Assembly: GCA_030141605.1 (NCBI GenBank)
Contig: JAQGDQ010000281.1
Span: forward strand, 111,001-175,000
Reading direction: 5' to 3'
DNA: 64,000 bases
Origin: Tubiluchus corallicola
Lineage: Eukaryota; Priapulida; Priapulimorpha; Priapulimorphida; Tubiluchidae
Shown here: in pieces, positions 15,901 to 28,651 of the stretch
How positions within the stretch are numbered: the stretch's first letter is position 1
Layout of the letters: every line of letters begins with the position of its first letter
Translations under genes and position numbers: made by a program
Notes under the pieces: generated by a model
The model's input: only the letters and a program-made list of their open reading frames with translations
What the model was told of the DNA's origin: nothing
Databases searched by the model: none

Positions 15901-18900
15901 TTGCAGTTTTTGTTAACTTTTTACTTGAATATTCACACTTAATATGTTTTCACATGCGATTTTCTTGTTTTCAGAGTTGGCGTTATGTGTGCTGCTAATA
16001 ATCATTCTTATTCTCAATTTTGAGGCATTCTTGCATTTGCTGTATTTCGTTTTTATAAGAATTTTTGTTCTTTCACACTCTTAAGAATTTCCTGCAATGA
16101 GCCGGTTCTTGACATTTCATTGAACCAATTTTTTTATGAAAGTACAAAGCATATTTTGCATCCTAAACATTTGTCATGTACAAGTGTTTTTAAATAGCAG
16201 AGCAAGAAGTGATTTGCCACCAGTTTATTGTAGTTTATTTCAGTTTCATTTTCTTTTTAGGGTATCCACCACCACCCCCAGGATCCATGCCACCAGGATA
16301 TGATCCATATCTCAGGTACCCTGCTCCGCCAGCTGCTCCGCCAACTACGTAAGTTCAAGCAAGGCTAAATAAAATAAATTTTGTTTTCCCAGTAGCAATG
16401 ACACTGGCAAATAGTTTCAGATATAGCTAAGCTGAAGCTTGCATGTGCTCACAGAACTGAAGCTTTTTCTGTGGACTCCAGCATTCACAATTTCATGAAC
16501 AGCTATGTACATAAAATATTTGTCCGTTCCAAATTCCATTAATAGCTCATTTATATGAAATTCGATATCCTTGGTTACTGCTATAACAATAACATCCGTT
16601 TTAGCAATTTTGATCGTGATGCATTTTAGCCTGGGTTGCCGGAGTCAGAAATATGATTAGAAGGTGATTATTTGTCTATTCGTGGTTGCATGGAAGCAGA
16701 CGATCATTTTCGCCATGTTGCAAAGTTTCTGTTTACCATGGAAGCCACCTTTATATCCTACGTGAAGTGGCATTATAAGTGTTTTTAAGCATCAGATAAG
16801 GATTCCAGGACCTTGAAAACCTGAGTTTATATACCAGTCGTCATGCTTCACTGATCTGTTCGAACAGTTAGATAAAATACGGCCTGTATAACATATTGGA
16901 CATCTTGAAGATGCTACCCTAAATCCTTGAACTTTAAAACCTATATCTAGATATTAAAATCATCACACTATCTTCAAAAGAGCATACAATACAACTGATG
17001 TATTGCACAAATGGCTGCAGCCTTGGCAACCATATTGAAGTCCTAGATGAGGTGATAGAAGTTTTTAAACATCAGATGTGTGTTCCTTGGTCTTGAAAAC
17101 CTATGTTTAGATACCAAAATCACCATCTTATCTGCTGTAACAGCTAAGATATAGTTTTTATAAGGTAGCGACTGCCATCTTGAAGATAGTGTCCATAATG
17201 GTTGTTTTCGATAAGCTCATTTCCAAAATTAATAACCTTGATTGGTTTTAGCATTGTGTGGTTTCATAACTTTTGGGCAAAATGATAAATTCTTTCATCA
17301 TTCTGTCATGCGGATGTTTATAGGTGCTACATAGATTTTTATGTTTAAGTAGCTAAATAATGAGATAAAAATTTCTAACAGATATTTTGTAATGCTTAGG
17401 TGATACAACAGCTAATGGTATATGTTGACATAAATTTCCGCCAATGCACACAGAGCCACTTTCTGTTCTATAAAGCGCTGGATTAAGATGAAAATGTTTT
17501 ATTAACAATAAAACAGCCATATTACCGGAAACACTGCTTCATTTTAGTTTGCCTAATTTACTAATTTGTGTTGCTGCTGTGTAATACATTTTACAAATGT
17601 ACGTAATTTTGAGTAATACTTCTGTGCAGACTTTTATTTGAAAAATCTTGCCACTTATCTGTGTTAACTATAAAACTACTTTCATTGTTGCAGTGCATAT
17701 TATGGAAATTATCCCCCAGCACCATATCCACCAGGTTCAAACTCAGCAACCCCTTTGCCTCCAGGATGGGATGAACCTCAACCGTAAGTAGCTTTTCTAG
17801 ATTTGTACAAGGGAACTTTTCAGATAGTGGCAAGCTAGTCTTGCATTGAATTTATAAATTTGTTGTTTATTATAACATTAAGGCACAGCGTATAGACAAA
17901 AAGAAAATTATACCAAATGATACCTAATGCTGAAACTAGAAAAGCTGTTGGACATTTTGATTAGGAAGTGATGAAAACTATATTTTGGAACAAAATCCTT
18001 TCTGTCAAGATTATGGAATCAATAGACCAAGCCCCTGATTCGAATGCCTAGAATTGTTGGAGGTCTATGACTCCTCAGCCTAGAGCAACTACACTGACTC
18101 GTCTAGTAACAAATTTGCTTCTGGCTCCAACTCCAACTCCACAGCCTTGGTTTTTGTAGTACAGTTTTATTGACAAAGAATTATCTGCTCACAGATCACT
18201 ACTTTGGATGAAATAAGTAAAAGTGCTGCTAACGATATAATGTTATAATATAAATTTTTTGAAAAATATGGATATTATATATGATGAACTTTCATATTTA
18301 GAAATTCCCATATTTTAAGAGAGGCCTTGTAATAAATTTTATCTTGACAGAAAATTATAAAAGCATTTATAAGCCCATTTTGTGATAGTGCTTTTTGTTT
18401 TTGCAGGGATTCTTGGGAAGAGCACGAAAATCGTGCCTTTGAGAGTCAGCGAAGTGATCGTGACACAACGCCATCCTATGACCGCTACGCTCGAGATGAT
18501 CATGAGCGTACGCGGGATCGAGAGAGACGACATCGGGACAGAGATCGGGAGCGGTCTAGAGATCGCGATAGATCTAGTACGCGAGACCGTGACAGGGATC
18601 GCGATCGGGACCGAGATCGGGAACGCGACGATAGGCATAAACGAAAGTAAGTTTTGTATTTTGATTACTATTTTGGCTTTTTCTCTCCTCAGTTCATATT
18701 TACTTCCTGTGATGTAGTCAAGTCCTCGCCAGTTAAGTTGAAGTCGTTCTTACCTTAATCTGAGCCCGAATTGTTCTTAGTTTTATTAATTTTAAAATAA
18801 AACATAGCTCAAAGTGAAACATAGTGCACAATAGGCTTACCTTTATTTTGATTAGGGTAATACAGTGTAACTGAATTTGAATTTTACAGAATTCGTTATA

Positions 18901-20602
18901 ACAGAGGTTTAGCAATAGTCTAAATACAGTTTATTGAGCGTGGTTTTAAGACAGTTTGCTAGCTATGCACAATACAAATACAGAACTTGACAGCTACTTG
19001 AATAAAGCTGTGTTGCAATTTAACGTTAAGCGGGCAAAAATAAACGAGTTTTAAAAAAAAGAATCTGTTTTGCTTTGCCAAAATAAATAATTCTGTGACC
19101 TTTCAAAGTTTAATTTATAATAAAAGCACTGTTTTAAATAAATACAGTGATTTTGCATTAATGAAACATTAGACTAATCAGACTATAGACTTAGTTGTTA
19201 GATGACGTATGTAGATTAATATAGGTCCGTGGCTGCCTGTAACATTCAAAATCATAACTTATACTGCTCCTGCACAGCTACTTAAATAAAAACTTCCAAC
19301 CCATGTTTTCACCCGTGCAAACATCCAGGGTCTTGTTGGAAGACATTTAATTGATTATGTACACCCACACACAAGGGCTTATTAACTAATAGGCTAACTA
19401 GGCTTAGCTTAGGGCACGAAAGTTTGAGTGCGTCACAGTTTAGAAAACATTCTCCTCGGAAAATGTGTATAGTTTTATATTCATGTAAAGGGCAGTTCAC
19501 CAGAGGCATTTACTGAGCACAGCTTTTATATGAGTGTCACCTAACGAACAGGTGTAACACAACAAGCAGTTGCGCAGGCTGCATGCTATGCAAATGCATG
19601 TAATTAATAATGACCACGTAGAAATTACATTAATAGTGTTTCTAATACACCACAAGTAATCTGCTCATTACATAAGCAACCATAAGTTCACAGTTGAGAT
19701 GGGCAGGACAGAACTATCAGCCTAGGGTGCTGTAAAGTCTTGATACGCCTCTGCTCACACATAACACTTGGCTATCAGCAGACGCACGCAATGAATTACA
19801 GTGATAACTTAGAAAAGCAACTTGTGTGGCGGTTTTGTGCAGGAATTTCTGCCTTGTACATACAATCAAACAAATGATCTCTGCTATAACAAGACTCGGT
19901 TATAGCGAGCAAATTTTCACGGTTTACCGAAACTCATTATAAGCAGATTATACTGTACCGCATGTCACAGTAACATATATATGCCATAAAATTCAATATG
20001 TCCAATATTTGTGTCAGTTTGTGACACAATTGAAAGTGATGCCTGTTTTCATCAAGTTGGGCTTTTCTCATCAGTGGAGCACATTTGCCAATTCACCTCA
20101 GTACTGATGTTCTATTTCTGCTAATGAAGTGCAGAATTTTACACTAAAGACAGCTTCATCTCAAAGGTGTACTGTAAATCATTAAGTTCATTAATAACTG
20201 CATTTCATTAATTTATAGTCGAGACTGAAGATGGTTAATTAATTAAGCACTTAAATTAATTTTCTGTTGTGTCCCACTTTGTAGTGTGACTAGTGATTTT
20301 GTACTTTTGTGTTTCTCCTGTGTGGTTTGTATTTGCTGTGCTTGTATAAAAATGATATTAGTAATTACATGTGATTTTTTGCCTTTTTTCACTTACAGTG
20401 TCAGTTTGAAAAATGTTTTCCTCCTTTTTTCCTTGTGCTTTAAATTATTCTTGTGTTCTTGTCATTAGCAAGTAATTTGTGTTCGTTATGCTGTTTTTTT
20501 GTTTTCTGTAGGAAAAAACGTGAAGACGATGACGATGACAGCAGTCGCAGACATCATAAAAAGAAGAAGTCAAAGAAAGAAAAACCAGAAGACGATGACT
20601 GA
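6986..20602 (+). CDS. FIP1L1: FIP1, pre-mRNA 3' end processing factor (CPSF subunit)
   Basis: Thirteen coding exons: 6986-7025, 9180-9228, 10153-10303, 12221-12407, 12964-13113, 13389-13486, 14265-14325, 14903-15056, 15539-15663, 16261-16348, 17694-17783, 18407-18646, 20512-20602. Total 1524 bases, 507 residues; every junction keeps phase. FIP1 is part of the cleavage and polyadenylation specificity factor and links it to poly(A) polymerase in the nucleus. Visible parts in order: acidic N-terminus with WLYGD (residues 10-14), an Asp-rich stretch followed by VTIGDIKT, the diagnostic FIP1 core [18 protein letters not shown] at about 187-204 with ETWIAYC after it, proline-rich exons 9-11 (about 297-397), an Arg/Asp/Glu-rich segment (about 405-478) and a Lys/Asp C-terminus. 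Human FIP1L1 is somewhat longer. Intron 1 needs a GC donor at 7026-7027 to keep frame. Introns 1-3 hold transposon relics. Confidence 0.96.
7960..8760 (+). mobile_element. LINE reverse-transcriptase fragment in FIP1 intron 1
   Basis: Around 8166-8250 the plus strand reads [19 protein letters not shown] followed by INDITDYV, a clear relative of the [22 protein letters not shown] block of LINE polymerases. Just upstream is a GKLLKWF-like segment, and downstream near 8588 is [16 protein letters not shown], matching the RPxLEYAsxVWSP block. The FADD catalytic stretch is lost to frameshifts and stops. It has the opposite orientation to the LINE at 5150-6900, and its motifs differ, so it looks like a different family. 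Its 5' extent, perhaps to 7500, is uncertain. Confidence 0.75.
9384..10043. mobile_element. Non-autonomous hAT element, 660 bp, with 8-bp target duplication
   Basis: The ends are CAGGGGTGTACAGACT and, inverted, CAGGGATGTCCAAACT (13 of 16 identical). They are flanked by perfect copies of ACTTAAAA at 9376-9383 and 10044-10051. CAGGGGTGTCCAAACT-like ends and 8-bp duplications are established features of hAT DNA transposons. The interior has GGCCC-rich subterminal sequence and no transposase frame. It sits in FIP1 intron 2. Confidence 0.9.
10580..11880 (+). pseudogene. Tigger/pogo-like transposase relic in FIP1 intron 3
   Basis: A broken reading frame for a CENP-B-like DDE transposase (Tc1/mariner superfamily). 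In order: [12 protein letters not shown] (N-terminal HTH) near 10610; FQQLKTEQQ near 11010; YNAGET near 11078, where the family has the catalytic YNADET; LLVDNC near 11190, with the second catalytic Asp; and ANTTSLIQP, a stop, then DQGIIRA near 11255-11305, with the third. Open pieces remain at 11283-11495 and 11557-11853; the latter matches the acidic C-terminal tail of such proteins. Several stops plus loss of the first Asp show it is inactive. No terminal inverted repeats were identified. Confidence 0.85.
16680..17260. repeat. Diverged tandem repeat in FIP1 intron 10
   Basis: Three related blocks near 16790, 16920 and 17080 share wording such as CATCAGAT, then CCTTGAAAACCT, TTTAGATACCAAAATCA and CATCTTGAAGAT. 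Spacing is irregular, about 130-160 bases, with substantial divergence. No coding capacity is seen. Family unknown. Confidence 0.5.
19388..19746. repeat. Dispersed repeat, copy A (FIP1 intron 12)
   Basis: Shares an ordered set of segments with 30498-30910: AATAGGCTAACTAG at the left end, CAAGCAGTT, AACCACGTA-type wording inside, and GCCTAGGGTGCTGTAA followed by TCTTGATAC at the right end. No coding frame. Probably a short non-autonomous DNA transposon, but I could not define terminal repeats or a target duplication. Confidence 0.65.
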
Positions 20603-20861
20603 GTTTTGTTTTAACTCTTTGTGTTGTAAATAATTTTAATATTGTAATGTAATTTTACCATATGGTTGTTAAGTTGTGTTTTTATTCCTACACAGAATTG
20701 TTAGTAGAATGTTGCACACATGTTATGCTTTCTGTAGGGAAAGTCCGGTTGTTATATACAATGTAACATCATTATAGCAAACGTGCTGGGGACCCAGAAA
20801 TAAGTAATTAAGCATAGGTGGCTAATAATATGGATTACTAGATGGACAAGCAGATATTAAT

Positions 20862-20867
20862 AATAAA
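20862..20867 (+). terminator. Candidate poly(A) signal of FIP1
   Basis: AATAAA hexamer 260 bases after the FIP1 stop codon and in the right orientation, followed by GT-rich sequence (GTGTATAAATAATGTACAACGTGTGG). Placement is by consensus only. Confidence 0.4.
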
Positions 20868-23577
20868 AGTGTATAAATAATGTACAACGTGTGGCTTCAT
20901 AGATGATGTTAAGTACTTTAGAAGATCCTATCAAGTATCAACTACTTTTAGTATTATTCAAATTCAATGAAATATATTTATGTGACTTCAGTAAACTGAG
21001 AAGTAATGAACATTTCATGTTAAATTGTTAGCACATGTAATCTGTGGTACACGTTCAGTTGTAAATTTACGTGACATGTTCAGTAAAGCAGTGAAGTTCA
21101 AAAGTCGGCCAGGTTCGTTTGCACAAAATTTTCGTTTGTCCCTTGCACAGTTTAAAAAGTTGCAGCAGAGTAACTGCAGTGGGGTTGACAACTTGAAACA
21201 TTTCAGCAGTGCATTGCCAGCACCCATAGGTAAAGTGCCTGAGTTCCAAACTGCTGAGTGACTCATTATTTTTATACAGTTAGTAGACAAAATGACCTTT
21301 CTACACGATATGTCAGATATGTTAACAACTCTGCATGCTGTTTGCCGCATCGACTTTTTTACAACACTAGTGACTGTAAATTAATTTAGAACAGCTGACA
21401 AAGGCAAAATATGCAATTTAAACTTATAAATATATAGCAATAGATGCAATGGGGCTCCAACAAAAAGTCTGCAGTACACAATGACCGAGTATGCTGTATT
21501 CAATGCTATTATAAATAAATGATGAGTTTGTTTTTTTGTTGTGAATTCTCATTACTGGTGTGTACACAATAAACCATGTTTGCTACAATGGTGTTATACT
21601 GTATTTGCATTTCGAAAAGATTTGTTGTATATTTTGACAATGAATTTTTTGTGTGACATATTAGCTGAAATGCTTCAGTCATGCTAGGTAGCCTTTAATT
21701 TGCATGGATGTTTATTGGCAGAGGGTGTCTTTGCAGTCAGTACATAACTAGTCAATTCCCTTTATAAATCCATTTAAGAATGCAACTATGAAACTACACT
21801 ATACCTGTAATACCCAGCGTGAAAATTTATGCGACTTTATAAACATTCATAAGTGGGTCAAGTGGTTTAGGGTAGCAGTTTTCAGCTGCTGTTGTGGAGC
21901 ATGCTAGGTTTGCACCATGTATTTTGGTCTGTGCTTAGCTAATTTTACAAGATGGAAAAAGTTCTTAACCTCTTTTAAGAGGTGGTGCTCTCGACTTGGT
22001 TCAAAGCATTAGAGTTTAGTTAAAGCAAAAAACCTTGCGAGTTGGACCAGCTAAAACCATTTGTAAATAATATCACTAGTTTGTCTTCTCATTATCTTTT
22101 TGTTTGATTTCATGGTGCATACACGTAACACTTGCATTTTTTGTGATACTGTAGATTGTTTTTGTTGTAAAATACAAAAATTTCACGTGCACTTTGAACT
22201 GTTTTGTAAATGTTTGTGTCATGATTAGTTTTATTAAATGTTTTTTTTGTTGAATACAAACAGCAAAGTAAACTCGAGATGCCACTTTTACAATTGTAAT
22301 TTTGTACATCAGGCAGATGCAGCAGCAATCATTGCAGAAATATGCAGTATGGTTTGACCCCAGGCTGCATTATCCATTAGACTATGCTGCTAAAAAAGCC
22401 AGAAAATCTGGTAATGACAACAAAAATAGTGCACAACTGCTATGGAATTTTATAACAAAGAGAATCGTTGTGATGCACATGATGAATACAGCAAAAGTTC
22501 TAGTTTCTAAGAACTAATAACGTTCATAGACCTAACAATAAAATTAAAGGAAAACTGGATAATTGTGTAAACATTAGTTCAGAATAAGGAATGCTCTAAA
22601 ATATTGAAAACAACAATAGCTTTTTTTAAATCAAAGCTTAGATTAAATAATAATTACCTCGGATACTCAAATTTTGTTAAACTTTCAAAGCTATGTGCAG
22701 CTTGGTGAATCTACTAAGATTGGCCGAGGCGCCTTTTTGTCACATTCACAAAGCCAACAAATAGAAGGCTGTACCGTGATAATCATGATCATGAACTGCA
22801 GTGTTAGTTTCTGACGTAAAACCCGTTTTCCTGACATCACGCTTTTAAATAGTAACACTTACGCAAACGTGCTTGACGCGCAAGGGAAGATGCCTACCAT
22901 TGCACAAACTGTGATTAGTTTCTGACATAAGCAATAGCTGTGATCAGTTAACGTTTATTAACTTTCTAAGCTAATTATTCAAACATAAGAAACAATTGCT
23001 AACAACATGCCTAAACAATTGTTTATAGGCAAGAAAATGTATATTTTGGACAGTAAATTAAAATGAGATCGAGTCTAAACAATCGTCCGGTCTTCTTTTA
23101 ACTAAATAATAAAAGTTTATCTCTTAAGTGTAAACAACAGTAAAAAAACAAATTATAAAACCAAATCAAGTATTGTGACTCATACCAAGCTTGGTGCAAA
23201 AATTACACTGAGCTGGCAGGTCCAGTAGTCTAATGTATTGATTCCAGATTGAGAGGCTGTGTGAATGACAAGGTGGGTTTGAACTTGTGCTTAATGCGGT
23301 AGTACGTGTCAACATATCATCCATTAATGACACCTATGGTCCTAATCACATTTGTTTTAGTTCATACTTTGAAACTGGATGCTTGGGTAATAGCAAATTC
23401 TTTCAAAAAGGAAGACATAAGCATATGGGTAACTCCACAAACAATTATTCATTGCACATACCAAAACCATAACTGTGTGGTATTTGAAATAATATAACTG
23501 TACACACTATTGAAAAATTACTTTCTGTACATTGGTACGTAAAAGTTTACGTGCACACCACCAGAAGGTAATTTATG
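20868..23577. other. Intergenic region between convergent FIP1 and EXOSC4, no gene seen
   Basis: Short open frames at 21015-21350 and 22302-22517 have no recognisable domain or splice context. Around 21858-21925 is a tRNA-like stretch (AGTGGTTTAGGG, then AGGTTTGCACC about 50 bases on) that could be a SINE head. Otherwise AT-rich, with 3' UTR sequence of both genes expected at the two ends. Confidence 0.5.
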
Positions 23578-26500
23578 TCACCGATTCATCAGGTCTGACG
23601 CTCTACTAACATGCTCTCTGACTGCTTGATCCAATACCAAGTATACGTCTTTACAACCCTTGGTTGCCGAATCCAAAATTTTACTCAAATGATCCATGTG
23701 CACTCTGGAATTCATTTCTAATAAAACAATTTGGTCTGATTTTGGCAACATGGCCACAGTGAATTCTGGCATACTGCTGGATTCTTCTACACTATTGATA
23801 TCCATTAACGGTGTTTCTGCAGTAAATCCTACGGTACATGCACACACAAAATCCTTCACTGGAATACCTGTAAAATTACACAGTCACCTTAGTAATAATA
23901 ATAATAATAATAGTTAAAACAATGACTGTGAATAATTGCACTGTCTAATTGCACTATAAAACAATGTACACAGTAAAAATGGAACTGATATACTAATTAA
24001 AAAATTACATAGTGTGTGACTTTTTGTAATACTCTGACATGCCCACTGTCATTGAGCACATGCTGTGTGTCTCACATGGGTTAATGATAAAATAGCTTAC
24101 TGATTAAATTACTAACCAAATACAATAGTTTTGTAAAAGCAGGTCATTTTGTCAGGGTTTTTAAACTAGCATGTTGTCAAGCTTGTAAGTTTATTCAACT
24201 TAGTCACCATTTAGCTTAGTATGAAAGCCTTAACAGTAAATTCTTTGTAATTTAATTTAGTACAAGCCTACAAGGACTCAGTACAATTATTTTGGAAGTG
24301 TATTTTAAGTTAGTATAGCATTTAATTTAGCACATTTAGCGAACTTCACTGCACTGAATTTCTGGCAAAAATTACAGATTTTATTATATTGCTGACTTAT
24401 AAAGAAAAAACAGTTTATTTTAACCACAGATGACCTTCATTCTTGTAGTTCTTCAGGTTTAATTACTATACTATATCGCTGCTCATATAATTTTGCAACT
24501 CTGGGCTTTGGCCGCTCCATATCTCTATAGGCTGTGAGAGCCAGATTTGATCCCAGCCGTACAAAATGTGATTTCACTTAATGTGGATTCAATTGAGCTT
24601 TGTATGAAATGATAATGTGAGCAAAATTTTAACAAAATGACAGTCTGTAACAAATTATCCTAAACAAAACTTGATTTATGATGTATAAACTAACTTTAGA
24701 TTTTAGTTGTAAATGTACACCCGAAGGCACTTCATGATCTCACCTGCATCAATAAGAGCTAAAGTTGATGCATTAACAGAAGCTGCAAAGTTTCCTCCAT
24801 CAGACTGCAACACCTGTTTAAAAGTATTCTGATTAGTCTAGGTTACAAAAAAGTAAGAAAATGTTAATCCTTGGCTCAGTTTTTGATACTCAGACCTTTA
24901 CTTCTATCCAGCTGTAAGGGCGTGTAGCTTAGGGATGATCCACTTTTCTCGACTAGATTGAAATCTTACATGTTTTTTATAGTTCATTACCAAATTATGT
25001 TATCTCCGGAGTTTTATTAAAATTGCTGTTTCTCACACTTACCAGACAAAAATTCTCTGTTACTGCAGTATATTTCTGCTTAAGAATAACCTTTATCAAA
25101 TTTGTCAATGATAAAAATAGTTCGTCGCTCTTTTTGACAAAAATGTTTCAGCAAGCATAAGTCGTTCAGAATAACAGAGAAGAAAATTATTTTTACATTA
25201 AGTTTATGGGGAAAGAGAATAGGTTAGTCGCTAAAATTAAGCAATGGCGAACGTGATCATTAGATGTATGGGTGACTGACAGTAAAATTGCTGGGTGCAT
25301 TCATTCAAATGCCTCCCAGGCTATTTTTATCATGGAGAAAGATGAATATGCAATTATGCATCAGAATGTGCCTAAGATACCTCAGCTGGTTTACTGCCCC
25401 ATGATCCTATCTTAGTAATGTCTTTCAAAGCAACTATGTCTGCATCCACACCAGCAGTTCCAGATGCAGTAGCCTGGTCAACAAGACTGAGTGGGATGCC
25501 TAATCATTATCCAGCTTTTGCTCTGCTAATTTCACATGTTTGGCAGCAAAACGGCTGCCATCTTTTTTAAAGAAATGCTTCTTTGTAGTGACAATGCAAT
25601 TTAGCAATATAAGTTTATCAAACCTCTGTGTAGACGTAGCATGCTGCCTTAATAAGTCTGATAACTGGCGCTCCTTTTACTCAGCCAATAGCTGGGGTAA
25701 AATTGGATGGATGAATGGATGGTTGAATGAATGAATGAATGAATGACTGGCCAAATGATAAGTTTCATACTTGCAGTACAGAAGGACTCTTACTAGAATT
25801 TCAAAATTTTTTTGCACCTGTATTTCCTACCTGTTGTTTCGAACCCAAACCTGGGAAGAAAGCACGAAACAATTACCAAATTACCTAATTTTATATGGTA
25901 TTCTGTGTGCAGTGTACACTACAATGTTCAGTCATTGTACACCAACTGAGTGTGTAAATTACAAAGTTAAATTTATTAGAACTAGGTTAGAATTGAAAGA
26001 CTCATACCTCTATAAAGATGTCAATTTGTGATCGAGGATAGAGACTAGTAAGTATTGCAACATCATAGATTTGTTGTAAATGCATAGTCATCTCTATGCT
26101 TTTCCTGTCACCACGAGGACGCTGCTTACGCTCAACAGTACTAAATGTTGCCATACTAAACTGACAGTTGATTACAGCTCTGTCATGTAGAAGTTTGTTA
26201 CGAGCACCGCGAATCTAAATGAGAAAGCTAATAATAAACATAACAAGCAATTAACACATTTAATCTAATAGTTTAAATCTCTTAATCTAATAGTTATCTA
26301 ATATAATCTGTCATAGTTTCAGTTTGTCTGGTACCAGTGTTTAAAAAGAAAAATGCTTGTTGTCATGAAAGTAAGATTTTAAAATGGAAATGCAAATGCA
26401 GTTTAAAATATTTTAACAGATTAAATGGTTATCCGTGAATCACCTTTACACAAAAGTTTGCAAATCACCTGACTTGAATGGTTTTCTTTGCCATCAGTAT

Positions 26501-27422
26501 CAAACATAACATAGTTAGGATTAGCGTTCACGAGTCTCACAATGTATATTACATTAAAGGGTATTACAATTATTGAAAATTTAGCACATTTGGGTGCCAT
26601 TGATCTTTTTTCATGTGTGCAAGAGAAACTATGATTACACATAAAGCATGGATGAATTCAAATAACATTATAAGAAAGTTCATAGGTACCTTAAAATTAC
26701 CTTAATCGTGAATATATGTTCGTATCCGTATCACCGAACGGCGCCTTGTAACTGTAAACTATCTCTTTCCCAGCCCAGTGTTTATCATCCAACCTTCTCT
26801 TAAATACATCTACATTTGGTTTCACTCTACATCGAGCCTTAAATACATCTACATCTATGTTTCGCACTCATTTTTACTTGCTAGCTCTGTATTTACTTAA
26901 GAATATCAAGAAGTAACTATAAGGTTATCCACTGACTGAACTCATCTAAAAGAAGCAAAAATATAGTGCTTAGCACTTCTGGTTTATGAACCTGTCTGCC
27001 ACTGTGCGTTTTCCAGGTATCTTCGTTGCTTGTATCCTCACTTTAATCACTAAACGTGTTCCCCACCGTTTAGTGATATACGGCGATCATAAGACCCTTA
27101 TAATATAATACTGAGCTATTAAACTTACAGAATAAAAAACTATAGCAAGCAATTACAATTGTAAATACTGTTTTCGCCTGTCTACAAATAGATTAAACCG
27201 TCTGGAAATCTAACGACTAGTCTATAGAACAGATTATGCAAATTTCTCTACCTCATGTGGTCCATAAACTGTAGATAAAACTTTTGTGTTTCCCTGTTCT
27301 AAATATGCAGAACCATCAGCTTGAGCAAACACGCCCATATTACATCGAATTTTACGTAGTTCATTTGGTTTTCGTCCATCAAGCCTAAAATTTTCATCTG
27401 ATAATATTTCTAGACCCGCCAT
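23578..27422 (-). CDS. EXOSC4: EXOSC4 (RRP41-like) exosome ring subunit
   Basis: Four exons on the minus strand: 27252-27422, 26008-26214, 24744-24813 and 23578-23867. They total 738 bases and 245 residues, the same length as human EXOSC4, with all phases consistent. The protein starts MAGLEILSDENFRLDGRKP and runs through the RNase PH-fold signatures GVFAQADGSAY, LEQGNTK, VYGPHE, then RGDRKS, then PRSQIDIF, LQSDGG and NASTLALIDAG, and ends SRASDLMNR. EXOSC4 is one of six RNase PH-like subunits that form the barrel of the RNA exosome, which degrades and trims RNA 3'-5' in nucleus and cytoplasm. In animals this ring is thought to be catalytically dead and to channel RNA. A longer in-frame start 36 bases upstream (MRIEVRCFAFTV) is open, but MAGLE is the conserved start. 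Introns hold only simple repeats. Confidence 0.97.
23893..23912. repeat. (TAA)n microsatellite in EXOSC4 intron 3
   Basis: About seven AAT/TAA units immediately upstream (on the gene strand) of the acceptor of the last EXOSC4 exon. Confidence 0.8.
25708..25746. repeat. (GAAT)n / (GGAT)n microsatellite in EXOSC4 intron 2
   Basis: Runs of GGATGAAT, then GAATGAATGAATGAATGAATG. Near 25376-25396 the phrase TACCTCAGCTGGTTTA resembles a tRNA A box, possibly an old SINE piece. Confidence 0.75.
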
Positions 27423-28651
27423 CACCGTAAAAGCAAAACATCTAACTTCAATTCTCAAACTTGATTTCAGTCTATTTTATTTTCTGCCCCCTTGTGATTA
27501 GTTATTAAATTCATACTTCATAGTAGAGATTGTAGATTTTTCTTGATTTAACCCGATTAAAAAATTTCTTATTTATTTATCATTTGTGCCTTTTTGTTTT
27601 TTGTAACTCGCGCACACAGGGTTAGGTTCATGTAACTCACAGGGCACACTCCCTAGATACAGGGATTCATTTTAACACATGACCCTTCAACCAGTGAGTC
27701 AAACTTCACGGAACCGGGGTAGGGCTTCTTGTTTTTTCATTAGGCTCGATCTCCTAATCCTGGTTTTTGAGTTAGGGCCACAATTTTTCTATGTTGCTGG
27801 GAGGGGTCAATATCTTGTGCATACATGGCTGACTGTGGATCATTAATTTGTGTATGGGAAAATTTCCTTTTAGTTGGTAAAAAAGCAAACTCAGGGGCAT
27901 TGGCCCAGGACACCAATTTTCTCAGTTAAGCAAGTGTGCTTGCAGTATAGCAAATGAAAGGTCTTGTTGTTATAATTATTGTGATTGGAATATCGGTTAT
28001 TACATTATGCATTTTGTGGTGTTACAATATGGGTTAAACTTCGGGGTATTTACTTTATGCATTAGTTTTTTTATTACACCATCAGTTAGTTGTTACATTA
28101 CATGTTGGGTTTTTATTACATATTGCGATAATATTTTTCTGTATTACAATATCGGCCATTTATTACTTTATCTGACTCACAGTTAAAGCAGCTGATAAGA
28201 AAACGTAATACACAAAGACACATCTTACTTTTGCAGTAACAATTTTTATTTTACAGCAGCATAAATTCATGAAAAGAAGCTTACTAATGGTAACACCAAT
28301 AGCAAGTGTCTTAAATCAGAATAGCACGTTTAGCATGCATATTTTAAAGATTATTATCAGCGAGCAAATTTTTATCTTAACAGCTTGAATTTCAATAATA
28401 TACGTTTACATACAAACCAGAATGGCAAACACAAAAGTAGCTATGATATGCGACATGGTTTAATTAAATGAGGCTACACGAAATATTTATTCATTTACAT
28501 TGAGAGCATTTATTAGTGCGACGTTATAACTACAAGCCTGGTCGAAGACTACATCTACAGTCATAAACTAATAAATTTTACAGATATATATTTACAAATG
28601 TTTATTATACAAACTCATATTTATTACAAATGTTTGTCTTGCAAACACATA
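27423..28651. other. Intergenic spacer between EXOSC4 and the SLC6 gene
   Basis: EXOSC4 promoter and 5' UTR should lie at the low end and the SLC6 3' UTR at the high end. Several minus-strand AATAAA hexamers lie below the SLC6 stop, the nearest at about 28619. No extra gene is seen. The middle holds the repeat listed at 27950-28165. Confidence 0.5.
27950..28165. repeat. Degenerate tandem repeat of TTACATTATGC-like units
   Basis: Variants of ATTACATTATGCA, TTTACTTTATGCA, TTACATTACATG, TTACATATTGCG and GTTACAATATGGG recur every 20-50 bases, separated by T-rich spacers. No frame, no clear ends. Confidence 0.5.

Noticed and set aside
18339-18638. Minus-strand frame opposite FIP1 exon 12
   Set aside because: Shadow of the Arg/Asp-rich coding exon; no splice or domain support.
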